Source: Macrocystis pyrifera (taxonomy: Eukaryota; Sar; Phaeophyceae; Laminariales; Laminariaceae). From it: a DNA stretch of 64,000 nt. Within the stretch, counting starts at the first letter, position 1. Each line of letters begins with the position of its first letter. Of the stretch, positions 21,872 to 34,100 are shown one piece after another. The position numbers were made by a program, and so were the translations under genes. The notes under the pieces were generated by a model. That model saw nothing but the letters and a program-made list of their open reading frames with translations, was not told the origin of the DNA and made no database searches. The stretch lies in the NCBI GenBank assembly GCA_031763025.1, contig JASSKH010000005.1, positions 17,140,128-17,204,127 of the forward strand, read 5' to 3'.

Positions 21872-23567
21872 GACGGCACCATTTTGGTTCGTAGAAGGCA
21901 AACAGATGTTTTTCCCCCCCCCTTCCTGCATCCAAGATCACCTGCGGCGAGTGGGCGAGTTTGTGCTTACAAGTATATATATACTGGTACATAATAACAG
22001 CATATATATGCGCGTTTTGTTCCATTCGTTTCGAACTTTGAACTTTGAACCCTCGGCGCGTGGCCTGCACCCGGAAACAATCTGGAAAGTCGCCCGTGAC
22101 TGGCTAGACTGCTGCTGCTGTGGCATCGAACGAGTGGAGATTAAACTCATCGGAGTTCGGAAGGCAAGCTTCGTACCGAGTACTCTACATATATACCAGG
22201 TATACCTATACGCCCCTAGTCCAGAATAATACCATCAGTCCATACGACGAGTAAACACACGTATGTATCACAATAAAGCAGTATACGTACGTGGGATTGC
22301 TCGGTGCAAAAGACCCAACACAAAACACACACACACGTACGTACGCCCGTGTCGGGGTGCAGAAGCACGCGCGCGACCGAATCCCAGAGCGATCTGTTCG
22401 TACCACGTCAGTACGAGACCCGTCAAGAAGGAAATTAGCCCACATGTCCACCGCGCGTTCATCGCACCGGTCAAACTCGTACGGGCGATGAAATGCTCTT
22501 CTTTTTCTGTAGGTGTTCGGAACCTGCTGATGAATAGGGTACCCCCCGCATAGCATTTCTACCGTGTGGAGGCCGGTTGCCCCCCTGCAAGATGCATTCG
22601 GATATGGTACAACAAGTATTCGGATACTCTACGGTACTGCCTGTACGTACGAACTATCAATACAATGCAATCGTATGCCAGCACCAGGTATATGATTCTA
22701 CATAGACAGAAAAATACGCGGGTAATCGGGTAATCGAGGTAAATCCGAACCGAGCTTGCACATACATACAACAGTCGGTACACCAACACCAGCAAGCAGC
22801 AGTATAGCATACTTGGTATGTATATATTTATACCATCTCACCGCAAAGTAGAGTGTCCCCGAGGCGATCCACCGCACTGAGCGCACAGCAGCACCCCTCG
22901 GTGCCATCAACAAACCGGCAGGATCGTCGTCGGGCCGGGCTACGCGGTGAGAAAGCTCGACTCTTTCGCATGCATATATATGTACGTAAAAAAAAAGTAG
23001 ATCCAAAAGATCTCGGATTCAAAATAATAATTTCGATGCCGATTTCACTTGGGGCGCGCCGTCCCATGCACGGCGAGCCAGCGGTGGCTCCCCAAAACTC
23101 CCCAAAAGAGCTTGTCCTTGGCTCGTTTGTGTCCAAAAAAATTGCTGCGTGATGCACCCCTCCTCACGCGCCCAGGTGCCAGAAGTCCTGAATTCGAGGC
23201 TCCCAGAGCAGTGACATTCGAGATTCGAGCAGGAGTCGGATATTTGATATTTGAGGGTAGATTTTGGCATTGTTATGATTTTGGATATTTTTGTGGTATT
23301 TCGAGAGTTCCAGTCGAGAAAGCGTTCTTTTTTGCGGGTTTGGCAGGGGACAAAACGCACCCGAAAGTCAGGCGAAACAAGCTCTCTACTCTCTACGTCT
23401 AGGAACGCACTGAAAATCGTAAAAAATAAAAAAACACCTGCTGCAGCAGCAGAGCGGGGCTGGCGGATTTTATACACCGCGCCTCACTTTTAACCATCGG
23501 TGCCTGCGCCTGCGTGGGGTCGTCACGGTCAAGCCGGGAGCCGGAAGACCACTCGGAGGGGTCGCAG
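21872..23567. promoter_or_regulatory. Divergent intergenic region between glycosyltransferase and MKP1-like genes
   Basis: 1.7 kb between two outward-pointing starts, so it should hold both promoters unless unseen 5' exons exist. Rich in CGTACGTA, ACACAC (22320) and TACCAGGTATAC words. No TATA box or initiator can be named with confidence. Confidence 0.4.
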
Positions 23568-23978
23568 ATGGACGACGACTTCGTGGATGTGTTCCCCTCC
23601 GCGGGAGGGGTGGGAGATAGCCCCGTGAGAACGGCGACCCAAGAGCACCTGGGTTCAGGCAGCCCCTGGCCTCGCCCGTCCATATCGCTCTCGATTCCCG
23701 GGCTGGACACGGGGGGAGCAGCTGCGGCAGTGTCTCCAGCTATCCCAGGCTCGCGAGGGGTGGCGACGCCGTCGCCGGCGAAGGAGGCGGAGCTCCGCAG
23801 CGCACGCGCCGCGTCGTCTGGGACCAGGGACGAGGAAGTTGTCGAGAGCCCGTCGCCCTCTCCCTTTCCAAATCGGATCGGGATGGCCTTGACGATCGAC
23901 CCAGGCGGGGAGTGCGTCCCGACGGAGCTTGAGAAAAAGAGGGCTAAGCTGGAGAAGTTTCGTTACGAGTGCAGCGAG
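23568..23978 (+). CDS. MKP1: MKP1-like exon 1 (N-terminal region)
   Basis: Starts MDDDFVDVFPSAGG, continues Ser/Pro/Gly-rich with short acidic runs, and ends ELEKKRAKLEKFRYECSE at an AGCGAG|GTGGGT donor. The last ten residues match the pre-catalytic segment of plant MKP1 (KxxFFDKECSK in my memory of the family), which is why this distant exon is joined to the one at 35917. Confidence 0.78.
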
Positions 23979-25074
23979 GTGGGTGCCGCTGGGTCTTGCT
24001 TGCCCAGGCTTTGGACAAGTTGTTTGTTTTTGTTGTTGTCGTTGTTGTCGCAAGGCGGTTGGGATGCGATGATGATGATGTAGGGCAGAGAAATTTGACT
24101 CGTTTTCGTACGACAGGGAGACGACAAAAAGACTTGCTTGTTGCATTGTGCAGCAGCAGCAGAGCGACAGAGCAGCAGCAGTATTGTACAGCAGTAAAAT
24201 CCCATGTTGGATGAAGAATGGAGAAACGCGGGATATTTTTACTGCGAATTTGAGTTGAGTGCGATGATACTACTGCTGTAGCTGGAACCAAATGCCGCTA
24301 TCGCACAAGCTCACGCCAGCCGGCGAGTGAGCACCGAGCACCGAGACGGATCGACTGCTTGCCCGTGGTGGCGGCACGTCGCCAAGGCTTGCGTTTGTTC
24401 GCCTACCCATGGCCCACAAAATAAAATAAAAACACTACCACCAACGCCTGTTTTGGTTTGACTCTCCTGTGTAGGTCACCAAAGGGGCTTCCTTCCAGCC
24501 CCAGTCCCTCCCTCCCGCCGTATTCCTCCAAAAATCAAGCAAAAAATAGTTGATCCGTACCAGTCTCTCTTGCCAAGACCAAGAGGTATGATCCGAGCAC
24601 CAGGTACGTAATAAAGAGTTCCTAATATTTTGATGTAAGTTTTGATGATGGATCGGGGAGGCCGCACGTCCGACGACTATATACGACTGCCCTACCCCGG
24701 CCGCCGCCGCTCCCGCCACCGCCGCCGCGTGCCGTGTCGAGTGAGGGCCTGGAAGCACCGGCTGTGCCGCACATCAGTCGTGCAGACCGCACGTTGCCTT
24801 CGATCTTGGGAGGGACGTCATTATAGTGGTTTGAAGTTTTTTTTTTTGCAATTTTGCAATATTTTGCAATTTTTCCTGTTCGGCACCACCACCGTTGACG
24901 AAAGAGCAACGTCGGAGACACGTTTGTTTTGTGTTGGATTTTTGCGGCCACCACCGCCGCCACGGCCATCGCCGCCGCCACCGCCACTGCAATGTCATGT
25001 CTTGGTCAGGGGCGCGCTCAGGGGCACGTGTTGATTCATTATTCGCAGGCGCAGCTGCTGCTCCTGTTCGCTGC

Positions 25075-25111
<37 letters not shown>

Positions 25112-28100
25112 GTTTCATAGCCTTGCAAGTGTGTCCAAACAGCAAAATGAAAAATGCAGCCGTGGTCATGGTATGGTCGTACTGCCTTATTTTACCTGGT
25201 AGACATTCAGGTTGTTTTTCGCTTTTTTCATTTGTCCGACCGTGCACCTGAACCAAACCTTTCCCCCCCCCGGCCCAAATATAAATAACGGCACCACAGC
25301 ACATTTCTTTCATCTTGGAGCTGGCCTGTTTTTTTTCAGGCCCTACAATACCTGACCTGATACCTGGCAGTGCTATTTGGTTCGTATAATGCTGGTACAT
25401 CTCGAATCTTGATACAAATCTGTCCGAAAATGTAAAGTACTTTTCGGGTGGTATCCTGAATACTCGAACGGTCCTGTTATTAATAATAACGTTTCCGGAC
25501 TGGGTGGTAGGGAATATGTATGACTGTACGATAGAGTTTAGCACTCTGTCCCGAAATATAATCGCCGGTTGGTTTAACAATTAGTATAAAATCGGTCCTA
25601 ATATTATGGGACAAAACTGTACTCGCCACCACACGATGCGAAGAAGTGTATTATCTATTTCATCCCGTAGATCTAGGCGTACGTTTTTTTGTACCGGTTC
25701 TACTATTGAATTTCAAAATTCTATTGAAGTGTCAAAAACTTACACTCTTGTTCTCATCTTTGATGATGAGATGGGGTTGATACGGGCAGCCCCAACTTTA
25801 GGGGCCCAGTTCTACTACAGCAGTACTACTCTCAGCACAAATTGCAACCCGCACGCGGTGCAGCTGCGATGCTGCGATACGAGCAAATCACCATGCATGC
25901 TGTGTACCTTGCGTTTTGCTTATCGGTTCAGGGCGGTTGCCTCGTCGTTGGTTGTAGTGTTATGGCGACTCGGTCATATGCAATGGCCAACACGGAGTCT
26001 GCTTGTTCTGTCTGCCCCCCCCCCCCCCCCCCCCCCCCTCTCCAACCTCCCCCTTTGCCTCTTGTCCAGCCGACCATGCATCATTGATACCTTAAGAGCA
26101 CGAGTGTTATCGCGCTGTTTGTATATTCCACTCCCATGAGAATTCGTTTCATATTTTTGTGATTTTGCTGACACATGCGGTGCTTGTCTTTCCTGTTTGC
26201 ACCGGCCTGGGGCCGCTTCGCATGGCATTGCGGCGTTGCTGCATTGCTGGGTGTGGGTTGGGTTGGGTTGGTGGGGCTGTCCCGTCGGGCCTATGATAGA
26301 CCATATTCGGGGCGGAGTATATATATATATATATTTATATTCTTGATTGTTTCACGGGGTAAAATAGGAGAACTATATTTCGTATTTGGAAGTGTGCCTT
26401 GGGCCTCTTGTTATTGGATAATAATAGTTCTTGACGGCCATGGGTGACTTTTTTTGTTTTCAAACTTTTCTGTTTTTACTAGTAGTATCCTCTCATATTC
26501 GTAGCCAGGCGCGTGTGTAACTCTGCTCCCTACGAGTATGATATCCGTTGGCTTGTGTGTCCGGCCGCCTACCTGTGTGTAGGATTTACCTGGTAGGCGG
26601 TCTGAGGTGCTGGTACAGCAGTTAGTTTAGCACAGCAGCAAAATACGTAGGCTACTGTCCTATTTTCTGATTTTCGATTTTTCTCGGGTAGTTTATAGCA
26701 CGTGTGTTTTTTTTCTGCAAACTGGAAGTGGTGGGAAGCGGGAAGCCGGAAGTGGGCGAGAGACTGGAGAAGGCAAATCTAACTTTGTTTTCGACAACGC
26801 TACGTACGTATCAAATTCGTCGCAGCGTATCGGCTGGTGCGGCTTTGGAAGACGTCAGCTTTCTCCTTTTTTGTTTTGTTTTATTCTTGTACCCAAGATG
26901 CCAGAGGGTATGTGTATGATGTGCATACGTATGATACGCGCATTGCCTACCTTTTGGCTTTTGGTGCATTTTTATGTTTGGATTGGACGCGACATGAAAG
27001 ACGTGACTACTCTGGGTACGTGGTACGTGGCCGCATTACCTTGTGTGTCGTACCAGGTACGTACGAGTACCGCTACAGCAGTACTAAACTACCTCAGCAG
27101 GACAGCTAGTCTCCAAGCAGTACCAGGTTGTATTAATAGTCGTACAGGTAGTATTAGCCCTTGCGGGACTGCTGCAGTCCCGTTTTGGAGACAAACTCGA
27201 ATGGTTTGTCCCTAAAGCGGGAGTGCAGTACTGAAGGGGTTAATAGCCTACAGCAGCAGTATGTTCCTATTAAAGCTTGTTGTGTTTCGAGGACTCGTAT
27301 AAAATACCTACCAGTACGTAGCTGGTACGTACGAGTTATGTACCTGGTATCATACCTGGCATGTACGAAGCTGGTCCAGCCGAGGGGATCACGCTGTATT
27401 TGCCAATTTTATTCCCAATACAATTTTGCGAAATCCGAGCTGAGAAATTGTACTTGTATGGAACTCCCTTAGAGTACAATCAAACGATTTCGAAGGAGGT
27501 CAATATTTTCTTTCGCTGTGCAAGGCGAGGGCGTATAGGGCCGTTAAATAAACCGGCCGACATTCTCGCGAAAAAGTAATGAAAAAACCCCCGTAAACAT
27601 TGTTGACCCCATTTGAAGCTCTAGAAGAAGGCGATGCGAATCACGCGTTGAATTTGTTTTTGGAAATAAACGATTTTTTGGGACTGCGAAATCCAGATTT
27701 AGTATCCCCCATCGCAACATCTTGACTATGTGTTCGTATGTGTTGCGGATACAAGACATTTCATATTTCTTGATAGACAACGAATAAGCCGAAGGTGAAG
27801 GTATCGATCGATTCGTCATGCCTCCAAGAAACGTTGACACCGAGAATCAGCGTCATCAGCTGGGCAGAATTTTTCGGACTCTCGTAAAAAATTACTCCTG
27901 TATAGGTATACAAGTAGTATCGAGACAACGCCGTACCGGCAAATGTCGGTATTTACGAATGCTCGAAGTGACATTTCTCGACGAATACAATTCGGATTCG
28001 AAATTTTCTAACTTGTGGATGTTGTCCTCCTGTACAGGCTCGAGAAAACTGCTGTAAATCGCATAGGGTCCTAATGCTTCCAAATGGTTGCGAAAACGCC

Positions 28101-31100
28101 GATCGAATCAAAATCTGTTTTGCTGCTGGACCGCCTCGTAGCAGCAGCAGACAGTCTGTCTGTGGAAGTACCCCGTGTTCTGCATCTGGTCTGCTTTTTC
28201 TCAATTCGATGCCAGGTACAGGTAGTCGAAAAAAAAACTTGAGTTTGAGGTTATTTTTTGTCCTGTTGTCTTCAGATTTCAGATGATGAGACGGTTTTGC
28301 CCCTCCCCCGCCCAGGCACATGTATTGACAGCAGTACAGCAGAGTACTGGTATATATATTTCCCAACAGATTTCCTTTTATTTTCTCCGCCCTTGTTGCT
28401 CCTGCTCCCTCCTACGCGAAGATGTCAGGAGACAGCATTTTCACCCCTTGACGGGCGGCAATTTGCCTTGACATTCCTCGACTGGCACCAAACTACTAGG
28501 TTTCAGTATGGAACACTCGGCGGTACACCCTTGACAGCGCACGTTTTGCTTTGCTTGACGTGTCTCCCGACATCTTTGCTCCTACGTAGTCGTAAGTCAG
28601 ATTCGGGGTCACTTCGTTAGTATTTTCTTGTCTCCCCTCCCCCCTCAAGGTGTAAAAGTTCCTTGCATTTTGGAGAAGAGTTCGGCACCTTCTTCTCTCA
28701 TCCACTCGCGTTGAATTGTTTTCACCCACGCCACAATTGGTGCTCTCGGCAGCTGTTGTCATCAGAGCAGATCAATTAATGAAAAACTCCACGTCGGAGA
28801 ATAAAAAACTCCACAAGAAAGCTCGAACCCTCGACCTTTATAATATTACTACGGGGGTCCATAGTTAATAGGACCTATGGTATGCATAAAAAACTATATA
28901 TTTACCTATTTTTACCAACAATATTTGGTCCTATTTACTATGGTCCTCCGTAATAGTAGTATTCGAACCCTTTTAGTGCTGCAGAACCGTTTTGGTCACA
29001 AACCAGTAATTTTTCCAGGTAGTTTGTCTCCCAAACAGGACTACGGTACAAACATGGTTAATCGCTACCAGGTATTAATAACCACTATAAATAGACCACC
29101 GGAGCGACCGGCAACGCAATAACAGCAGGTCGTTGCATCTCTCCCCCTCGTGTTATTTCTGCTCCTGCCGGTGTTCTGGGTCTCCGCAGTGGTCCACCCC
29201 CGTAACTGCAAACGTGTCGGTACATTAGCTAAAGCTACCGCTGTACCGGTGTGCTGTTTGACTGCTGTGGCTGCAGTAGCAGTATTATAACACCATCACG
29301 TAGCAGCAGCAGTGTCTTCCTTGGCTTGGTTGGGTCCGTTAGTGTAGTGTCTACCAGATCGAAGAATCGGCACGGACACCGGTTGTCCTGGATGTCGACG
29401 GATAAAAAGATTATTAGTGTTCAATGTGGAGAACACACTCACACACCGAACGAATGCGTCGAGCACAGATGAGTAAAAACAAAAATATCGGTCGCGAGTC
29501 GAAAGCAAGCAAGCAAACGAACAAGGCAAGATATTTTGTGTTCCAAGTTAAACAGCCACGAGAGATATGGTGGTGGGCAGGATCCTCTGGACCAAGGAGA
29601 CTTCGAAGCAACCATTATTGTGAAAAATCGACGGAGCAGTCGTCGTTTCAGCGTTCGTTGTGGTGTTGGGTTGTGGTAGGGTTGTGAGTTGTGAAATTAT
29701 GTTTTCACGCGATGGATAGATAAGACAGCAGTATTGCTATTTCATATTTTGGCACCTACTTGTTACCGGTTTTAGGGTATCAAGTATCATGGTACAGCAA
29801 TCGTAATATGATACTCCACCGTCCACCATCCATGGATGCCATGGATTAGCGACACGATGGCACTCACCACAAGCCATGACGGTTGATTGTGGCTGTTTCA
29901 ACTTTGACCCTCTCTGATTGGTCGACACCGTCTCCGGCCCCGCTGTAGTACATACCAGCATCTCGTACGAGTACGTACTTCTTAGTGTTGCACATTGTAC
30001 ATACTCGTACTCTGCATATTGCTTGCGCGCGGGGGCTAATTCTGCTCCGATCTCCGGCTCGATTTCACGATTTCACCGCTCCAACGACGATGTCTGGGAT
30101 CGAAAACCGGAAGACACCGATGCCCTACGAAAAGTATGCCGAATCGTGGCGAATTCCTTTCCGACGTCGGAATAAATGGAGAGCTCGGGCGACCTTCCCT
30201 ATTCCCTCTCCCGTTCGGTTACGCCTCCGTGGTGCCAAGACTTTTGTTTTTTTGTATGTTTTCGTTTGCCTACCCAGTACCGACAGCCGACAAGTACATA
30301 TTACCTGGTATATGTACAGCCAGAAGTCAGTACAGCGCATCCCCAGACCCGATGCCTTGGTAGGTGGTCCGCGTGCCTATCAAGATCAATTTCGTGGGTT
30401 CAATTCTCACCGAGTGCATGCTCGTAGGGACTTTTTCTTGCATCGCATAAAAATTGATAAGCGGAAAGCGCGAGAGCGTGAGTTATAGCTACATTCGATG
30501 AAAATCGACGAGCAGTGGGAATGCTGAACCCTATGCGCGACAAAAAATAAAGGCACGTGCCGGGGGGAGAAGGGACGACACCTGTGACCACGGCTTGTCC
30601 GGAAGAACGTCGAGGGTAAAACCTCCTACGAGTTGGGCTGGAAAGTAAAAGTGATGGATAAAAAAAAAAAAAAAAAATCCCCGGTGGCTTGGTAGGTGGT
30701 CCGCGTGCCTATCAAGATCAATTTCGTGGGTTCAAGTCTCACCGAATGCATGCTCGTAGGGACTTTTTCTTGCATAAAAAATTGACTAGCGGAAAGCGCG
30801 AGAGCGTGAGTTAGCTACATTCGATGAAAATCGACGAGCAGTGGGAATGCTGAACCCTATGCGTGACAAAAAATAAAAAGGCAAGTACCGGGGGGAGAAG
30901 GGACGACACCTGTGACCACGGCTTGTTCAGAAGATCGCTGAGGGTAAAACCTCCTACGAGTTGGGCTGGAAAGTAAAATTGACTCCAGAACGTATTTGAA
31001 TCCGATGTGTTTACATATGTGTGGAGCGGTCGCCCTCCCAGGTTTCTCTCTTGTGTGGTTGTGGTGTGGAAACGCACTGAGGTGGGGTGGTAACGGAACG

Positions 31101-34100
31101 GAGTGACACACCTTGGATGGCGTTGGACCTGTGTATAATGAGGCGGCACAATCTACAGGCGAAGGGGGCCTGTTATGATCCATATACACGTCAGCGGCAA
31201 AAGGAAAGGACCCCTTTCGAGTTGCCTGAAGCGTCCGACATACGTGAAGGAAAATGAAAAAACGAAGCTGTGAGATCGAAAAACTCATCTTTTCAAGTTT
31301 GGTATGATAGTTGTGATGATTCGATCGCGTTTTTCTGCGGGCGGTGTGCAGGCGGTCAGAGTTGCGTACAAACTGTTACAGATTTGAAAGCAACGAAATC
31401 GCTACTGGTACCTACCAAGCATCCATAAAGGCGACTACTACCAGGTACCAGGTATGTACTACTGCTATTACGGGGGGGCATATTAATAGTAAATAAGACC
31501 TACGGTACACACAAAAAACCTATATATTTACCTATTTTTACTAACAATATATATTTAGTCCTATTTACTATGGTCTCCCGCACACGCCGTTCAACAACGC
31601 ACACAGCTTGACGACAGTTACTAATATCCTTGTGCGCGAGTCCCTATACAGCGACGGCGGGGGGGGGGGGGGGGGGGGGGGAGGCTCGGCTGCGCAGGGT
31701 TGATTTGGCTCAATTCGCGCGCCTGACTTAAGTCGGCGAGTCGGCTGGCGATCAGCCTGCTTCGCCAGCTCATGTACAGACTGAAGTAAGCTATTAATAG
31801 TTGGCTAACGGCGCCCAATCGGTTCGTCATGTAGTGTGAAATGCTGCCGACTCACAGCCCGACCAATCTAATCTAAGGACCCTATTAATAGTATGTATAC
31901 GTCCCCGGTGGCTTGGTAGGTGGTCCGCGTGCCTGTCAAGATCATTTTCGTGGGTTCAAGTCCCACCGAGTGCATGCTCGTAGGGACTTTTTCTTGCATA
32001 AAAAATTGATAAGCGGAAAGCGCGAAAGCGTGAGTTGGCTACATTCGATAAAAATCGACGAGCAGTGGGAATGCTGAACCCTATGCGCGACAAAAAATAC
32101 AAGGCACGTACCGGGGGGGAGAAGGGACGACACCTGTGACCACGGCTTGTCCAGAAGATCGTCGAGGGTAAAACCTCCTCCGAGTGGGCTGGGAAGTAAA
32201 AGTGATGGATAAAAAAACATAAAAAAAATATACACCAGGTACATGATACCAGGTGTACCGGGCATGTACCTGGTAAATCGTAATTGCGTTGGGGGTTAGA
32301 GGTCCCTTACATGTCAGAACCCCGCATAAGATTCGGCCCCACGTATTAGGCCTTGTGTACATAGGTCCCATGATCCGTTTTGACCCATTTAGGACTGTTA
32401 GGACTGCAGTCAGTCCCGTTCTGGGGACGGCCTACTTGGAATTTGAGTGGTTTGTCCGTAAGAACGGGACTACAGTTCTAAGACCACGAGTGCTTTACCA
32501 AGGACCCTCCTGCACGTACTTACATGTTGTGTATACAGTAGTAGGAGCATATGGCTATTTTAGCGCAGGGAAGTTACCGGCCTGTTCGCTTCACGAGAGG
32601 ATTAGGAAGCGCCCGACCGATGTGTCACGCGGCTTTCGAGTTGAGTACCGACCGATCGGGATAGCTCACAGCTCTGAGGTGTACGTGTTTTTGTTCGAAA
32701 TGGCGAATACGACGCCGTGCGAAATAGGTGACGAAGGACGGCACTACAGCAGCAGTGAGACGGGTTCCTCCGCTGACTGCAGATGTATTTATTGAGTGCA
32801 GCAGTTAAAATATATTGTGTACGTGCTGTGATTGGTCGGCAACCGGTGCTACGAGTACGAATAATGCTACGAGCACCGGGAGGCTCGAGCCGATTTCATT
32901 GTTTGGTCTGAGATGTTTGGGGAGGTCGTTGTTGCGCCATCGGCCATTGCTAGCTAGGGCTGTTGGTGGGCTGGACTACCCGGCTACTGCTGTAGTTATT
33001 AGTGGGAATAGTCAGATGGCGAAAGTAACCCAGCTGACTGACTTAAGTTTATGAATACAAAGCACAGGTCGAGCCTCCCTCCAACGCGCCAAGTCAGATA
33101 CAACGACGTACTGTAGACCTCCGCAATGACCGGAATTAACTATTAATAACTACTCTATATACAACTATATACGTACGTATATACGTACGTACCCAACTTA
33201 CCTGGGAATGATTCGGTGACTTGTAGTCATCCAACTCACAGCTCTACCACAGCTCTACCCATTGCACAATCACCCTCTCATCACCCCCCCTGGAGGTTGC
33301 GATGACGATGGCATACCGACGATCGCTTCTGTACCCTCGCACCTTTCATGCTTGTGTACTATTAATACGCACGCACGCAAGTATACTCGTATAACTATTG
33401 AGTATCCAGCAGCATATGTAAGTGTGATTAGCACTCTCGGGGAGCAAGCACATCTTTCGTTGTGCTGGCAATCTATGCGGCATTTTCTCAAGGGGAAGAC
33501 AGGGTGCGTTGGCCCACTTGAAGATACATGGAGTCCCTTATTCGACGTTACGTAAGGGGGCTGATCGTTCATGCTTTAGACGAGGGGTATATATGTGGGC
33601 AAAACCGACGAGCATAGATTTGAGGTCTCTAATGTGCCGTTTTCTCTTACGGCGGGATCCCTTTTTGCCTTTTAGGGGAAACTACAGTAGTCCTGTTCTG
33701 GGGACAAAGCACTTAAATGCTATGTAATGTGTCCCCTAAACGGGACTGCACTCCTAAAAGGGTCACGAGGGGCTACCTACTTTACACCAGGTATTTGCAA
33801 GCTCTGCGGGAGTAGGTTTAGCAATCTGGGAGAAGGGATCTTTAGGGGTGTTTTTGACTTGAAAATTGCGTAGCGCGGTCTGCACTTCGGAATCGTCGTC
33901 TGCAATCGAGAAATTTCCTGGTTCGATGCAAACGCGGCGCAGCCGTGTTTATGGCCAGTTTTGGCCCGTTTTGGCTGCGGTTTGGGGTCAGGGTTGGGTC
34001 TTCGCCCGACCCTTGATCCCAACAGGAACCGAAATACCTGAACAGCCTACCAACCTAAAGATCCCTTCTCCCAGATTGCTAGGGGACCTCCTCTGCGGTA

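Noticed and set aside
24774-25580. 268-codon - strand open frame in MKP1-like intron 1
   Set aside because: It crosses a CTG repeat (poly-Ser) and Arg/Trp-rich low-complexity sequence, shows no domain, and lies antisense in an intron. Length is probably due to GC-rich and repeat composition.
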